NCBI GenBank assembly: GCA_902478455.1
Contig: CABSLJ010000002.1
Coordinates: 1-47,575, forward strand
DNA from: an uncultured Oscillospiraceae bacterium
Lineage (GTDB): Bacteria; Bacillota; Clostridia; Oscillospirales; Acutalibacteraceae
DNA: 47,575 bases
Direction of reading: 5' to 3'
A program made the translations under genes and the position numbers. Below the pieces are notes generated by a model. That model was given only the letters and a program-made list of their open reading frames with translations, did not search any database and had not been told where the DNA came from. Shown in pieces: positions 1-7,602 of this stretch (within the stretch, counting starts at the first letter, position 1; each line of letters begins with the position of its first letter).

Positions 1-2100
1 GTTCAGGTCGGGCTTGACGCAGTTGTTGGGGCAGCCGCCCACGGCGATCTTGAATTTATGGGGAAGCTTCACGTCGCGGTAGCCGTGATAGAATCTCTCA
101 TGAATTTCCTCGGAGAGGGCAAACGTATCAATCAGACCGTATTGGCAGGTGGTGCCCTTGCAGGACACGACCGGGCGGACCTTGGAGCCGGTTCCGCCGG
201 TTTCCAGGCCGGCCTGGGACAAGAACTCCCGGAGCGGTTCTATATTGTCGAAGGGAACCCCCTGAATTTCGACCGTCAGACGGGAGGTCATGGCGATTTC
301 CCCACTGCCGTACCGTTCGGCCGCCTGGGCGATGGCCCGGCTTTCCTCGGCGGTAATTTTTCCGTTTCTGGTGATCACCCGGGCGTTAAACCGGTCCTGA
401 GTCCGTTTATCAAACAGAAAGCCCAGCGCCTTCACGCGGGTCACGTCGGCCGGGGACAGGGGTGTCTGCGCATTTTTTACCTTGACGTCGTTGAAGGAGG
501 TCGCGCCCTCCAGCACCACGGTGTTCCGGTAGCCGTAATATTTCATCCGGTTTTGCAGGAAATAGCCCCGCTTTCCGCGGACGCACACCAATAAGAGCTT
601 TTCGTCCTTGCCGATGCCCGGAATCTCGCCGTTGACCGAGGTCAGATTCACAAAGGTGGCCCCACGGATCGACGGAGCCGGCGCCACATCGATGACCCGG
701 TAACCGTCGGCGGCCCCGGCGGCGTATTCGGCAGGGGTCATGCTCACCAGCTCGCCGTTTATCTTATTGAGCAGAATATAGACCGCCTGAACAAAGGGAT
801 GGATCGCGGTGGAAAACGGCGGCGCATAGGCGAAATCGGCGTTTTCAAAGTCCTCCAGAACGGCGCCCAGATTGATGGCCGTCACGGCGATGTCCACCAT
901 TTTGTCCACCGCGCCCGGGCCGAACACCTGCATGCCCAGCAGCTTGTGGGTCTCCCGGTCGGCGATCAGCTTGGTGGCAAAGAAGGCCGCGTCGGGGTAG
1001 TAATGGGCTTTGTCGTCGGTGATTGCAAGGGTGGTTATCACATCATAGCCCGCTTCCCTGGCCTGGGCCTCCGTCAGACCGGTGCGGCCGCAGTTGAGCC
1101 CCGGCAGCTTGACCACGCCGGTTCCCAGAACGCCGGGATAGTTTTTTTTCTTTCCCGCCAGCACCTGAGCCAGAGTGCGGCCCTCCAGATTGGCAGAGGA
1201 GCCCATGGGGGACCACTGGCGCCGTCCGGTCATCCGATTGGTCACAAGGGCGCAGTCTCCGGCGGCGTATACGTCGGGCAGGTTGGTTTTCAGCTGGGAA
1301 TCCACCACAATGGCTCCCTTGTCCATCTCAATCCCGCTGGAAGCCAGAAAGGCCGTGTTGGGCCGGATGCCTGTCGAGAGCACCACCAGTTCCGCCGGCA
1401 GCGAGGCGGCGGCGGTTTTTACCCCCGTCACCCGGACCTCGCCCAGGAGCCTTTCCGCCCTGGAGCCGGTCAGGACGCGCACGCCCTGTTTGCGCAGGTG
1501 TCTTTGGGCGTAGTCCGCCATTTCCGGGTCCAGCACATTGGGCATGATCTGGGAGGCAAAATCCATCACCGTCACTTCCACGCCCTGAGCCATCAGGTTT
1601 TCCGCAACCTCCAGGCCGATAAAGCCGCCGCCGATCACGACCGCCTTTTTTACGTTTTCGGTCTCAACATAGGCACGGATGCGGATGGCGTCATCGGGAG
1701 CGCGCATTTTGAAAACGCCCTTCAGACCAACCCCTTCGATGGGAGGCGCCGCAGCCGACGCTCCGGTGGCGATCACGAGACGGTCGTAGGAATACGCTTC
1801 GGTTTCTCCGGTGATCAGGTTCTTTGCCGTCACCAGCTTTTGCGCGCTGTCCAGCTCCACGGCCTCCCGGCCGGTCAGCACCTGAACGCCGGTGAGGGCG
1901 GCGAATTTCTCAGGTGTGTTGACGATCAGCTCGTCACGGCTTTCGATCATGCCGCCCACATAATAGGGCAGACCGCAGCCGGCGTAAGAGATGTCCTGAT
2001 CCTTTGTAATCAGGAGCACTTCCAGACCTCTGTCTTCCCGCTTCAGCTTTGCCGCGGCCTTGGTTCCCGCCGCTACGCCGCCAATGACCAATACCTTCAC
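1..2100 (-). CDS. CoA-disulfide reductase-like flavoprotein fused to rhodanese and sulfite reductase 4Fe-4S domains (partial)
   Basis: The minus strand is open from a GTG at 2100 through position 1, giving 700 residues with the C-terminus outside the window. Residues 1-440 are a pyridine nucleotide-disulfide oxidoreductase: an N-terminal FAD motif (VLVIGGVAAG), the NADH-oxidase/CoA-disulfide-reductase active-site cysteine C42 in YAGCGLPYY, a second dinucleotide fold (VVIGGGFIGLE) and YAAGDCA. Residues 470-545 look like rhodanese with catalytic C506 in CVRGKRG. The last 150 residues match the ferredoxin-like half-domain and [4Fe-4S]/siroheme site of nitrite/sulfite reductases, with C647, C652, C690 and C694 (C-x4-C and C-x3-C). 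A persulfide- or sulfite-reducing role is inferred. The start is fixed by an in-frame TGA eight codons upstream; GGAG lies about 10 nt before the GTG. DUF134 lies 98 nt upstream, probably in one operon. The fold assignments are firm, the substrate is not. Confidence 0.85.
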   Translation of the reverse strand, partial: MKVLVIGGVAAGTKAAAKLKREDRGLEVLLITKDQDISYAGCGLPYYVGGMIESRDELIVNTPEKFAALTGVQVLTGREAVELDSAQKLVTAKNLITGETEAYSYDRLVIATGASAAAPPIEGVGLKGVFKMRAPDDAIRIRAYVETENVKKAVVIGGGFIGLEVAENLMAQGVEVTVMDFASQIMPNVLDPEMADYAQRHLRKQGVRVLTGSRAERLLGEVRVTGVKTAAASLPAELVVLSTGIRPNTAFLASSGIEMDKGAIVVDSQLKTNLPDVYAAGDCALVTNRMTGRRQWSPMGSSANLEGRTLAQVLAGKKKNYPGVLGTGVVKLPGLNCGRTGLTEAQAREAGYDVITTLAITDDKAHYYPDAAFFATKLIADRETHKLLGMQVFGPGAVDKMVDIAVTAINLGAVLEDFENADFAYAPPFSTAIHPFVQAVYILLNKINGELVSMTPAEYAAGAADGYRVIDVAPAPSIRGATFVNLTSVNGEIPGIGKDEKLLLVCVRGKRGYFLQNRMKYYGYRNTVVLEGATSFNDVKVKNAQTPLSPADVTRVKALGFLFDKRTQDRFNARVITRNGKITAEESRAIAQAAERYGSGEIAMTSRLTVEIQGVPFDNIEPLREFLSQAGLETGGTGSKVRPVVSCKGTTCQYGLIDTFALSEEIHERFYHGYRDVKLPHKFKIAVGGCPNNCVKPDLN

Positions 2101-2198
2101 TTGCTGTCCACTCCGTTTCTTTCATGATGTTGATGGGTTTTCCTGATCCATAAAAACAGATGCTCTGTTTTGGGGCTGCGCTCCTCTCCATCGGCTGG

Positions 2199-2621
2199 TT
2201 ACGGCAGCTGCCGGACGGCCGCGCTGCCGTTAGACGGGGACGGCCGGTCGGATTTGTCCCGCCGGGGAGTCGTGCCTTTCCTTTGCGTCCGGTGACAGCA
2301 GTTTGTCACGTCCCGGCATTCCGGCCGGACAGCGGTGCAAACCTGAATATCTCCGCCGGAAATGGTGATTGTCTTTCCGTTGACCAGAGCGTCGGCGAGT
2401 TGTCTGCGAGCATGCTCATACATTCTCGCCACAGTGGATCTGGAAATGCTCATCTTTGCCGCGCATTGATTTTGAGAAAGCTTCTCATAATCCAGCAGAC
2501 GGATAACCTCATATTCGTCATAGCCGATATTCACCGTTTCCCCGCCCTGCCGCCCGTAAGGCTCAAAACAGGTGGTTTTCGGCAGGGAACAAATGCAGCG
2601 GCATTTAGGCGGTCTTGCCAA
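2199..2621 (-). CDS. DUF134 (UPF0251) helix-turn-helix DNA-binding protein
   Basis: The 140-residue protein has the DUF134 signature: ARPPKCRCICSLP at the N-terminus, a YDEYEVIRLLD segment, and a sigma-70 region 4-like helix-turn-helix (LSQNQCAAKMSISRSTVARMYEHARRQLADAL), then an ISGGD turn. Family members are predicted transcription factors. The TTG at 2621 is chosen as start because an AGGAGG lies 8 nt upstream and because the promoter at 2646-2674 puts the transcript start near 2639, downstream of the longer ATG start at 2645. Cysteines cluster at both ends (CRCIC near the start; CTAVRPEC and NCC in the C-terminal part), which may bind metal or sense redox; that is inference. It is transcribed toward the redox fusion gene and may regulate it. 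The basic C-terminal 30 residues are atypical and may not be conserved. Confidence 0.85.
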   Translation of the reverse strand: MARPPKCRCICSLPKTTCFEPYGRQGGETVNIGYDEYEVIRLLDYEKLSQNQCAAKMSISRSTVARMYEHARRQLADALVNGKTITISGGDIQVCTAVRPECRDVTNCCHRTQRKGTTPRRDKSDRPSPSNGSAAVRQLP

Positions 2622-2645
2622 GTAGAGCACCTCCTCTTTGGGCAA

Positions 2646-2674
2646 AGTATAGCGCGGTTATGGGAATATGTCAA
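2646..2674 (-). promoter_or_regulatory. Sigma-A promoter of the DUF134/redox operon
   Basis: On the minus strand TTGACA (2674-2669), a 17-nt spacer and TATACT (2651-2646) make a near-consensus promoter. The predicted start near 2639 leaves a leader of about 18 nt that contains the AGGAGG, which decides the TTG start of the DUF134 gene. Confidence 0.8.
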
Positions 2675-2803
2675 TAATTAAATGCCAGCTTTAAGCTCTT
2701 TGCGCAACTCCTCTGCAAAACCATTTGATGCAGCCGTGCGGCTTTACAGAAAATATGCTTTTGCGCATCTTCCCGGGAAGTTTCCGACCGGCGCAGCAAA
2801 GCC

Positions 2804-2846
2804 AAAAAGAGGTCCGGCATTCCCTCCGAAAAGGGAACGCCGGACC
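2804..2846 (-). terminator. Rho-independent terminator after the ABC exporter operon
   Basis: GGTCCGGC (2811-2818) pairs with GCCGGACC (2839-2846), extended inside by TCCCT/AGGGA. On the minus strand the stem is followed by TCTTTTTGG, so it ends transcripts coming from the exporter gene that stops at 2882. Confidence 0.8.
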
Positions 2847-2881
2847 CGTTTTGTTCTCTGCGGCTTGTGCGCTGAAACAGG

Positions 2882-4816
2882 TCAATCCAGCTCCAGTGCG
2901 CCGGTGTACAGCTGATAGTAGGTTCCTTTGAGCTTGATGAGGTCCTCATGCGTGCCGCGCTCGATGATGCGGCCGTGATCCAGCACCATGATGGCGTTGG
3001 CGTTCTGGACGGTGGAGAGGCGGTGCGCGATGACAAACACGGTGCGCCCGGTCATCAGCGCGTCCATGCCGCGCTGCACGATGGCCTCGGTGCGCGTGTC
3101 AATGGAGCTGGTTGCCTCGTCCATGATCATCACAGGCGGGTCGGCCACGGCAGCCCGCGCGATGGCGAGCAGCTGGCGCTGGCCCTGGCTGAGGTTCGCG
3201 CCGTTGCCGTGCAGCATGGTATTGTAGCCGTCCGGCAGGCGGCGGATGAAGTCGTCCGCGCCGGCGAGCTGCGCCGCGGCGATGCACTCCTCGTCGCGCG
3301 CGTCCAGATTGCCGTAGCGGATGTTCTCCATCACCGTGCCGGTGAAGAGATTGGTGTCCTGCAATACAATGCCCAGGCTGTGGCGCAGATCCTCCTTTTT
3401 GATCTTGTTGATATTGATGCCGTCATAGCGGATTTTGCCGTCGTTGATGTCGTAGAAACGGTTGATAAGATTGGTGATGGTGGTCTTGCCGGCGCCGGTA
3501 GAGCCGACGAAGGCCACCTTCTGGCCGGGCTTGGCGTACAGGGAGATGTTGTGCAGAACGGTCTTCTCCGGCGCATAGCCGAAATTGACGTCAAAGAAGC
3601 GCACATCGCCCTGCAGGCGGGTGTAGGTGATGGTGCCGTCGTGATGCTGATGCCTCCACGCCCACACGTTGGTGCGCTCCTCGCATTCGCTCAGACTGCC
3701 GTCGGCGTTTTCCTTGGCGTTGACCAGGGTGACATAACCCTCGTCGCTTTCAGGCTGCTCGTCCAGCAGAGCGAAGATACGGTGCGCGCCCGCAAGGCCC
3801 ATGATGACCATGTTGATCTGGTTGGACACCTGGCCAATAGCGCCGGCGAACTGTTTGGTCATATTCAAAAACGGAACCACGATGCTGATGCTGAAGGCCA
3901 TGCCGGAAATGCTGATGTTCTGGACGTCAGTCAGCAGCAGCGCGCCGCCCACCAGGGCCACCACAACGTACATCACGTTGCCGATGTTGCCCAGCAGAGG
4001 CATCAGAATGTTTGCAAAGCGGTTGCCGTTGCGGGCGTTGAAGAAAATCTCGCCGTTGACCTTGTCAAAATCGGCCTTGGCGCCCTCCTCATGGCAGAAC
4101 ACTTTGATCACCTTCTGGCCGGTCATCATCTCTTCCATAAAGGCTTCGGCCTTGGCGATGGTGACCTGCTGGCGCAGGAAGTATTTGGAGGAACGCTTGG
4201 TGACGGCCCGCGCTGCAAACACCATGCAGACGACGCCCACAACCACCAGCAGCGCAAGGATAACGCTGTAATACATCATAATGCCGAACACGACGAGCAG
4301 CGTGATGCCGGCGATGGTCATCTGCGGCAGGCTCTGGCTGATAAGCTGGCGCAGGGTGTCCACGTCGTTGGTGTAATAGCTCATGATATCGCCGTGACCG
4401 TTGGTATCGAAGTACTTGATGGGCAGGTCCTGCATGTGGCTGAACATCTTCTCACGCATCTTTTTCAAAGAGCCCTGCGTGATGATGGCCATCATCTGGG
4501 TGTAGAAGGCGCCGGCGATGAGACTGACGACGTACAGCGCGATCAGAATGCCCACAGAGGTGAGGATGCTCCCGGAAACGGACGCCCAGTCGCCGCTCTT
4601 GTAACTCTCATCCACAAGGGCGATGACGTTCTGCAGGAAGACGGCCGGAATGGCGCTGACGATGGCGTTGATGAGGATGCACACCATCGTAACGGGCAAA
4701 AGCACCGGATAGAACTCAAACAGGGTGCGCAGCAGCCGGCGCAGCACTCCCTTGGGCGCGCGCTGGCCTCTGGCGGTGGCGGAAGGAGCGGCGCCGCCTG
4801 ATTTATTCTTTGCCAT
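2882..4816 (-). CDS. ABC exporter half-transporter, catalytic-site partner (644 aa)
   Basis: This is a fused membrane/ATPase subunit of a type IV ABC exporter. Six hydrophobic helices lie in residues 30-330. A hydrophilic linker at about 345-395 joins them to an ATPase domain with Walker A GSTGAGKTT (about 436), signature LSQGQ (about 540), Walker B MIMDEATSS with the catalytic Glu (about 562) and the H-loop AHRLS (about 595). The signature has Gln in place of the second residue Gly of LSGGQ. That defect matches the altered Walker B and H-loop of the upstream subunit, so the two should form a heterodimer with one degenerate ATP site, as in TM287/288 and BmrCD. The ATG at 4816 is preferred, with AGGTG just upstream; a GTG at 4825 is possible. 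It overlaps the end of the upstream gene by 14 nt, which suggests translational coupling. The substrate is unknown; drug or lipid is likely. Confidence 0.92.
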   Translation of the reverse strand: MAKNKSGGAAPSATARGQRAPKGVLRRLLRTLFEFYPVLLPVTMVCILINAIVSAIPAVFLQNVIALVDESYKSGDWASVSGSILTSVGILIALYVVSLIAGAFYTQMMAIITQGSLKKMREKMFSHMQDLPIKYFDTNGHGDIMSYYTNDVDTLRQLISQSLPQMTIAGITLLVVFGIMMYYSVILALLVVVGVVCMVFAARAVTKRSSKYFLRQQVTIAKAEAFMEEMMTGQKVIKVFCHEEGAKADFDKVNGEIFFNARNGNRFANILMPLLGNIGNVMYVVVALVGGALLLTDVQNISISGMAFSISIVVPFLNMTKQFAGAIGQVSNQINMVIMGLAGAHRIFALLDEQPESDEGYVTLVNAKENADGSLSECEERTNVWAWRHQHHDGTITYTRLQGDVRFFDVNFGYAPEKTVLHNISLYAKPGQKVAFVGSTGAGKTTITNLINRFYDINDGKIRYDGININKIKKEDLRHSLGIVLQDTNLFTGTVMENIRYGNLDARDEECIAAAQLAGADDFIRRLPDGYNTMLHGNGANLSQGQRQLLAIARAAVADPPVMIMDEATSSIDTRTEAIVQRGMDALMTGRTVFVIAHRLSTVQNANAIMVLDHGRIIERGTHEDLIKLKGTYYQLYTGALELD

Positions 4817-6551
4817 CTTGGTCACCTGCCTTGTTCTGGGAAGTATAAACCTCGCGGTAGATCTCGCTGGTCTTCATCAGCTCGTCGTGACTGCCGATGG
4901 CGCAGATGCGTCCGCCGTCCATCACGATGATGCGGTCGGCGTCCTGCACGGAGGCGACGCGCTGCGCGATGATGATCTTGGTAGTCTCGGGAATGAATTC
5001 GCGGAAGCCCTGACGAATCAGCGCATCGGTGCGCGTGTCCACGGCGCTGGTGGAATCGTCCAGAATCAGCACCTTGGGCTTTTTGAGCAACGCCCGCGCA
5101 ATGCAAAGGCGCTGCTTCTGGCCGCCGGAGACATTGGCGCCGCCCTGCTCAATCCAGGTGTCGTACTTTTGGGGGAACTGCTGGATGAATTCATCGGCCT
5201 GGGCCAGCTTGCAGGCTTCCAGCATCTCTTCGTCGGTGGCGTCGGGATTGCCCCAGCGCAGATTGTCCTTGATGGTGCCGGAAAACAGCACGTTTTTCTG
5301 CAGCACCACCGCCACGTTGTTGCGCAGGGCGTCCAGATCGTACCGGCGCACATCCGTGCCGCCCACCCTGACGCAGCCCTCGGTGACGTCGTACAGGCGG
5401 GGAATCAGCTGCACCAGCGTGGATTTGGATGAGCCGGTGCCGCCCAGAATGCCGATGAGCTCGCCGGAGCGGATGTGCAGGTCCACGCCGGCCAGCGCCA
5501 TGCGCTCGGCCTTTTTGGAGTATTTGAAGCTGACGCCGTCAAAGTCGATGGAGCCGTCCTTGACCTCGGTGACGGCGTTTTCCGGGCTGGTCAGGTTGCT
5601 TTCCTCTTTCAGAACCTCGACGATACGCTCGGCCGATTCCATCGACATGGTGATCATCACGAACACCATGGAGAGCATCATCAGGCTCATCAGAATCTGG
5701 AAGCTGTAAGTAAGGATGGCGGACATCTGTCCCACGGCGATTTCCGTACCCTGGCTGGTGATGACCGCATAGGAGCCGAAGGAAAGCACAAAAGCCATAC
5801 CTGCGTACACGCAGAACTGCATCAAGGGGCTGTTGAGGGCCATGATGCGCTCGGCGCGGGTGAAGTCCCTGCAGACGTCTTCGGCGGCGGCGGAGAACTT
5901 CTTTTTCTCGTACCCCTCACGCACAAAGCTTTTTACCACGCGCATGGCTTGCACGTTTTCCTGAACCGAGTCGTTTAATGCGTCGTATTTGCGGAATACC
6001 CGCCGGAAGATGGGCATGGCCGCGCGGATGACCAGCGCCAGCCCGATGCCCAGCAGCGGGATGGTGACAAGGAAGATCATGGCCAGACGTCCGCCCATGG
6101 CGAAGCCCATAATGAAGGAGAAGATGAGCATCAGCGGGCCGCGGATGGCCACGCGGATGATCATCATGAAGGACATCTGCACGTTCACGACGTCGGTGGT
6201 CATGCGGGTGACCAGACTGGAGACCGAGAATTTGTCGATGTTCTCAAAGGAGTAATCCTGAATGCGGTAGAACATGTCCTGCCGCAGGTTGCGGGCAAAG
6301 CCCGTGGAAGCGGTGGCGCAGGTGTTGCCCGCCGCCACGCCGAAAAGCAGCGACAGCACGGCCATCACAACCAGCTGAATGCCGTAGTTGACGATGACGT
6401 CCATACCGCAGCCGGCCTGCATCTGATTGACCAGATTGGCGATGACGAAGGGAATGATGCATTCCAGTATCACTTCCACTATGACCAGCAGCGGCGTCAG
6501 GATGGCCGCTTTTTTGTACTCGCGTATGCTGCGAGCAAGCGTTTTGATCAT
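4803..6551 (-). CDS. ABC exporter half-transporter, degenerate-site subunit (582 aa)
   Basis: This is the second half-transporter of the pair. Six membrane helices (about 15-310) precede an ATPase domain with Walker A GGTGSSKST (about 369), a normal signature VSGGQ (about 469), Walker B LILDDSTS and H-loop AQRVAS. The catalytic Glu of Walker B is Asp and the switch His is Gln. Both changes are hallmarks of the non-hydrolysing site of heterodimeric exporters. The start is taken at ATG 6551, 10 nt after GGAGG; another ATG at 6560 lies too close to that site. The gene follows the MarR gene by 85 nt and shares its promoter. Export of a toxic compound under MarR control is inferred from this arrangement. 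Confidence 0.92.
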   Translation of the reverse strand: MIKTLARSIREYKKAAILTPLLVIVEVILECIIPFVIANLVNQMQAGCGMDVIVNYGIQLVVMAVLSLLFGVAAGNTCATASTGFARNLRQDMFYRIQDYSFENIDKFSVSSLVTRMTTDVVNVQMSFMMIIRVAIRGPLMLIFSFIMGFAMGGRLAMIFLVTIPLLGIGLALVIRAAMPIFRRVFRKYDALNDSVQENVQAMRVVKSFVREGYEKKKFSAAAEDVCRDFTRAERIMALNSPLMQFCVYAGMAFVLSFGSYAVITSQGTEIAVGQMSAILTYSFQILMSLMMLSMVFVMITMSMESAERIVEVLKEESNLTSPENAVTEVKDGSIDFDGVSFKYSKKAERMALAGVDLHIRSGELIGILGGTGSSKSTLVQLIPRLYDVTEGCVRVGGTDVRRYDLDALRNNVAVVLQKNVLFSGTIKDNLRWGNPDATDEEMLEACKLAQADEFIQQFPQKYDTWIEQGGANVSGGQKQRLCIARALLKKPKVLILDDSTSAVDTRTDALIRQGFREFIPETTKIIIAQRVASVQDADRIIVMDGGRICAIGSHDELMKTSEIYREVYTSQNKAGDQDGKE

Positions 6552-6571
6552 ATATGACATTCCTCCAATGC

Positions 6572-6599
6572 ACGACGCAGCCGTCGCGCGGCGCGTCGT
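6572..6599 (-). other. Stem-loop directly before the exporter ribosome site
   Basis: ACGACGC (6572-6578) pairs with GCGTCGT (6593-6599) in the MarR-exporter spacer. On the minus strand it ends about 10 nt before the GGAGG of the first exporter gene and has no U-run, so it is not a terminator. It could protect the processed mRNA or tune translation. Confidence 0.4.
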
Positions 6600-6636
6600 C
6601 AAAAGTAATTGCGGCAAGGTATGAGCCGCGCGCAGG

Positions 6637-7062
6637 CTATTCGTCAAGATTCGCGGACATCTGCGCGGCGATCTTCAAAAATTGCGCCAGCTGTACGTCG
6701 GACAGGCCCTTCGTCAGGCACTGCTCGGCTTGACGGAGGCATTCGCCGACCTGCTCGTCCAGATGCGCCGCCTTTTCCGTGGGAATCAGGCTTTTCAAGC
6801 GCGCGTCGCTGTCCACGCTCTCCCGCAGGATGAGGCCGTTTTTTTCCATCAGCTGCAAAATGCCGGTGGCTGTGGAACGGCTCATGCCAAAGACGCTCTC
6901 CACGTCGCGCTGGAAGACCGGTCCATCGGCGCATTTCACAAGGATGTAGTGGATGACGCGGCTTTGCACTCCGGTAAGGCCCATACTTTGCATGTTGGCG
7001 TTCATACGCTTTTTCAGTTTGTGGGACAGGATGTTGATCCACATCCCACAGTCTTTCTCCAT
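6637..7062 (-). CDS. MarR-family transcriptional regulator
   Basis: The 141-residue protein has the winged-helix layout of MarR: a long first helix (INILSHKLKKRMNANMQ), the recognition region (QRDVESVFGMSRSTATGILQLMEKNGLI), the wing Asp-Arg-type turn (ESVDSDARLKSLIPTEKA) and a C-terminal dimerisation helix. Proteins of this family repress efflux genes until a ligand binds. It is the first gene of the operon with the two exporter genes. An inverted repeat sits at its own transcription start, so autorepression together with the exporter is likely. The start at 7062 is preceded by a purine-rich AAGGGGGAAGAAAG. Confidence 0.92.
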   Translation of the reverse strand: MEKDCGMWINILSHKLKKRMNANMQSMGLTGVQSRVIHYILVKCADGPVFQRDVESVFGMSRSTATGILQLMEKNGLILRESVDSDARLKSLIPTEKAAHLDEQVGECLRQAEQCLTKGLSDVQLAQFLKIAAQMSANLDE

Positions 7063-7102
7063 TTGACTTTCTTCCCCCTTTGCGGCTGCAACAAATTTTT
7101 AA

Positions 7103-7120
7103 TTGTTCGGGTACGAACAA
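7103..7120. promoter_or_regulatory. Palindromic operator for the MarR repressor
   Basis: TTGTTCG-N4-CGAACAA is a perfect 7-bp inverted repeat. It begins two bases after the -10 box of the minus-strand promoter and spans the expected transcription start. Its size and symmetry fit a MarR dimer site; binding by this particular protein is inferred from position. Confidence 0.7.
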
Positions 7121-7121
7121 A

Positions 7122-7150
7122 ATTTTAACGCAAGAAGGGGGGATTGTCAA
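7122..7150 (-). promoter_or_regulatory. Sigma-A promoter of the marR-exporter operon
   Basis: Minus-strand TTGACA (7150-7145), 17-nt spacer, TAAAAT (7127-7122). The start would fall near 7115, inside the palindrome, so a bound repressor would block initiation. Confidence 0.75.
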
Positions 7151-7602
7151 TATACCATTTGACCGTTTTTTGGCGCGGAATCAAAGCGGAATTTTGTGCG
7201 GATGGCGGATGGAGCGGCTCTGGAATTCGTTTCCTGAAAAAAGCGGAAAAAGGGCGAAGCGGCGTTCCCATACCGCCGTAATTCCGGCCAAAAAACATGC
7301 AAAACACTCGGAAAAACGGAAAAAACGGCGGCTTTCCGGGAAATTTGCGTTTTCGTCACGCGTTCCTTGCTCCGGCGCGGCGAGGAATAAAATCTTCCCA
7401 ATTGGCGAAACTGTTTGTAAGCTTTCGGGCATCCTCCGGATGCTGCCGGAATCATGCCCAAATGCCCCGGCGCGCAAAAGAGACGCTGTGCCGCGGGAGC
7501 GGCGTTTCGCTGCCCGGCGTCGGGCTCCGCAGACGGGAGGATGATCGGGAGAAAAGGGCTTGTACGCTTGCCTTCAGACAAAAAGGGAGAGGCATATGCA
7601 CC
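7151..7602. other. Gene-free leader region of the polysaccharide operon
   Basis: No convincing protein is encoded here. The reading frame that joins the first glycosyltransferase is open back to 7297, but its residues look random and the strong ribosome site is at 7584. A weak promoter candidate is TTGCTC (7367) with TAAAAT (7388), with a short 15-nt spacer. GGGCAT (7428) and ATGCCC (about 7455) can pair in the leader. A 170-250 nt transcribed leader would leave room for transcript-level control, but none is recognised. Confidence 0.4.

Noticed and set aside
799..2127. 442-codon plus-strand frame at the window start
   Set aside because: The opposite strand encodes the GTG-started flavoprotein-rhodanese-sulfite reductase fusion with all key motifs, so this frame is its shadow.
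2948..4801. 617-codon open frame on the plus strand across the ABC exporter gene
   Set aside because: It is the reverse complement of a gene with clear Walker motifs; its product is rich in His, Asp, Ala and Val with no family motif, as expected for an antisense frame in GC-rich DNA.
7297..7602. N-terminal extension of the GT4 glycosyltransferase by 102 residues
   Set aside because: The extension is Arg/Gly/Ala-rich without any pattern, and the ribosome site and the first beta strand of the fold are at 7584-7620.
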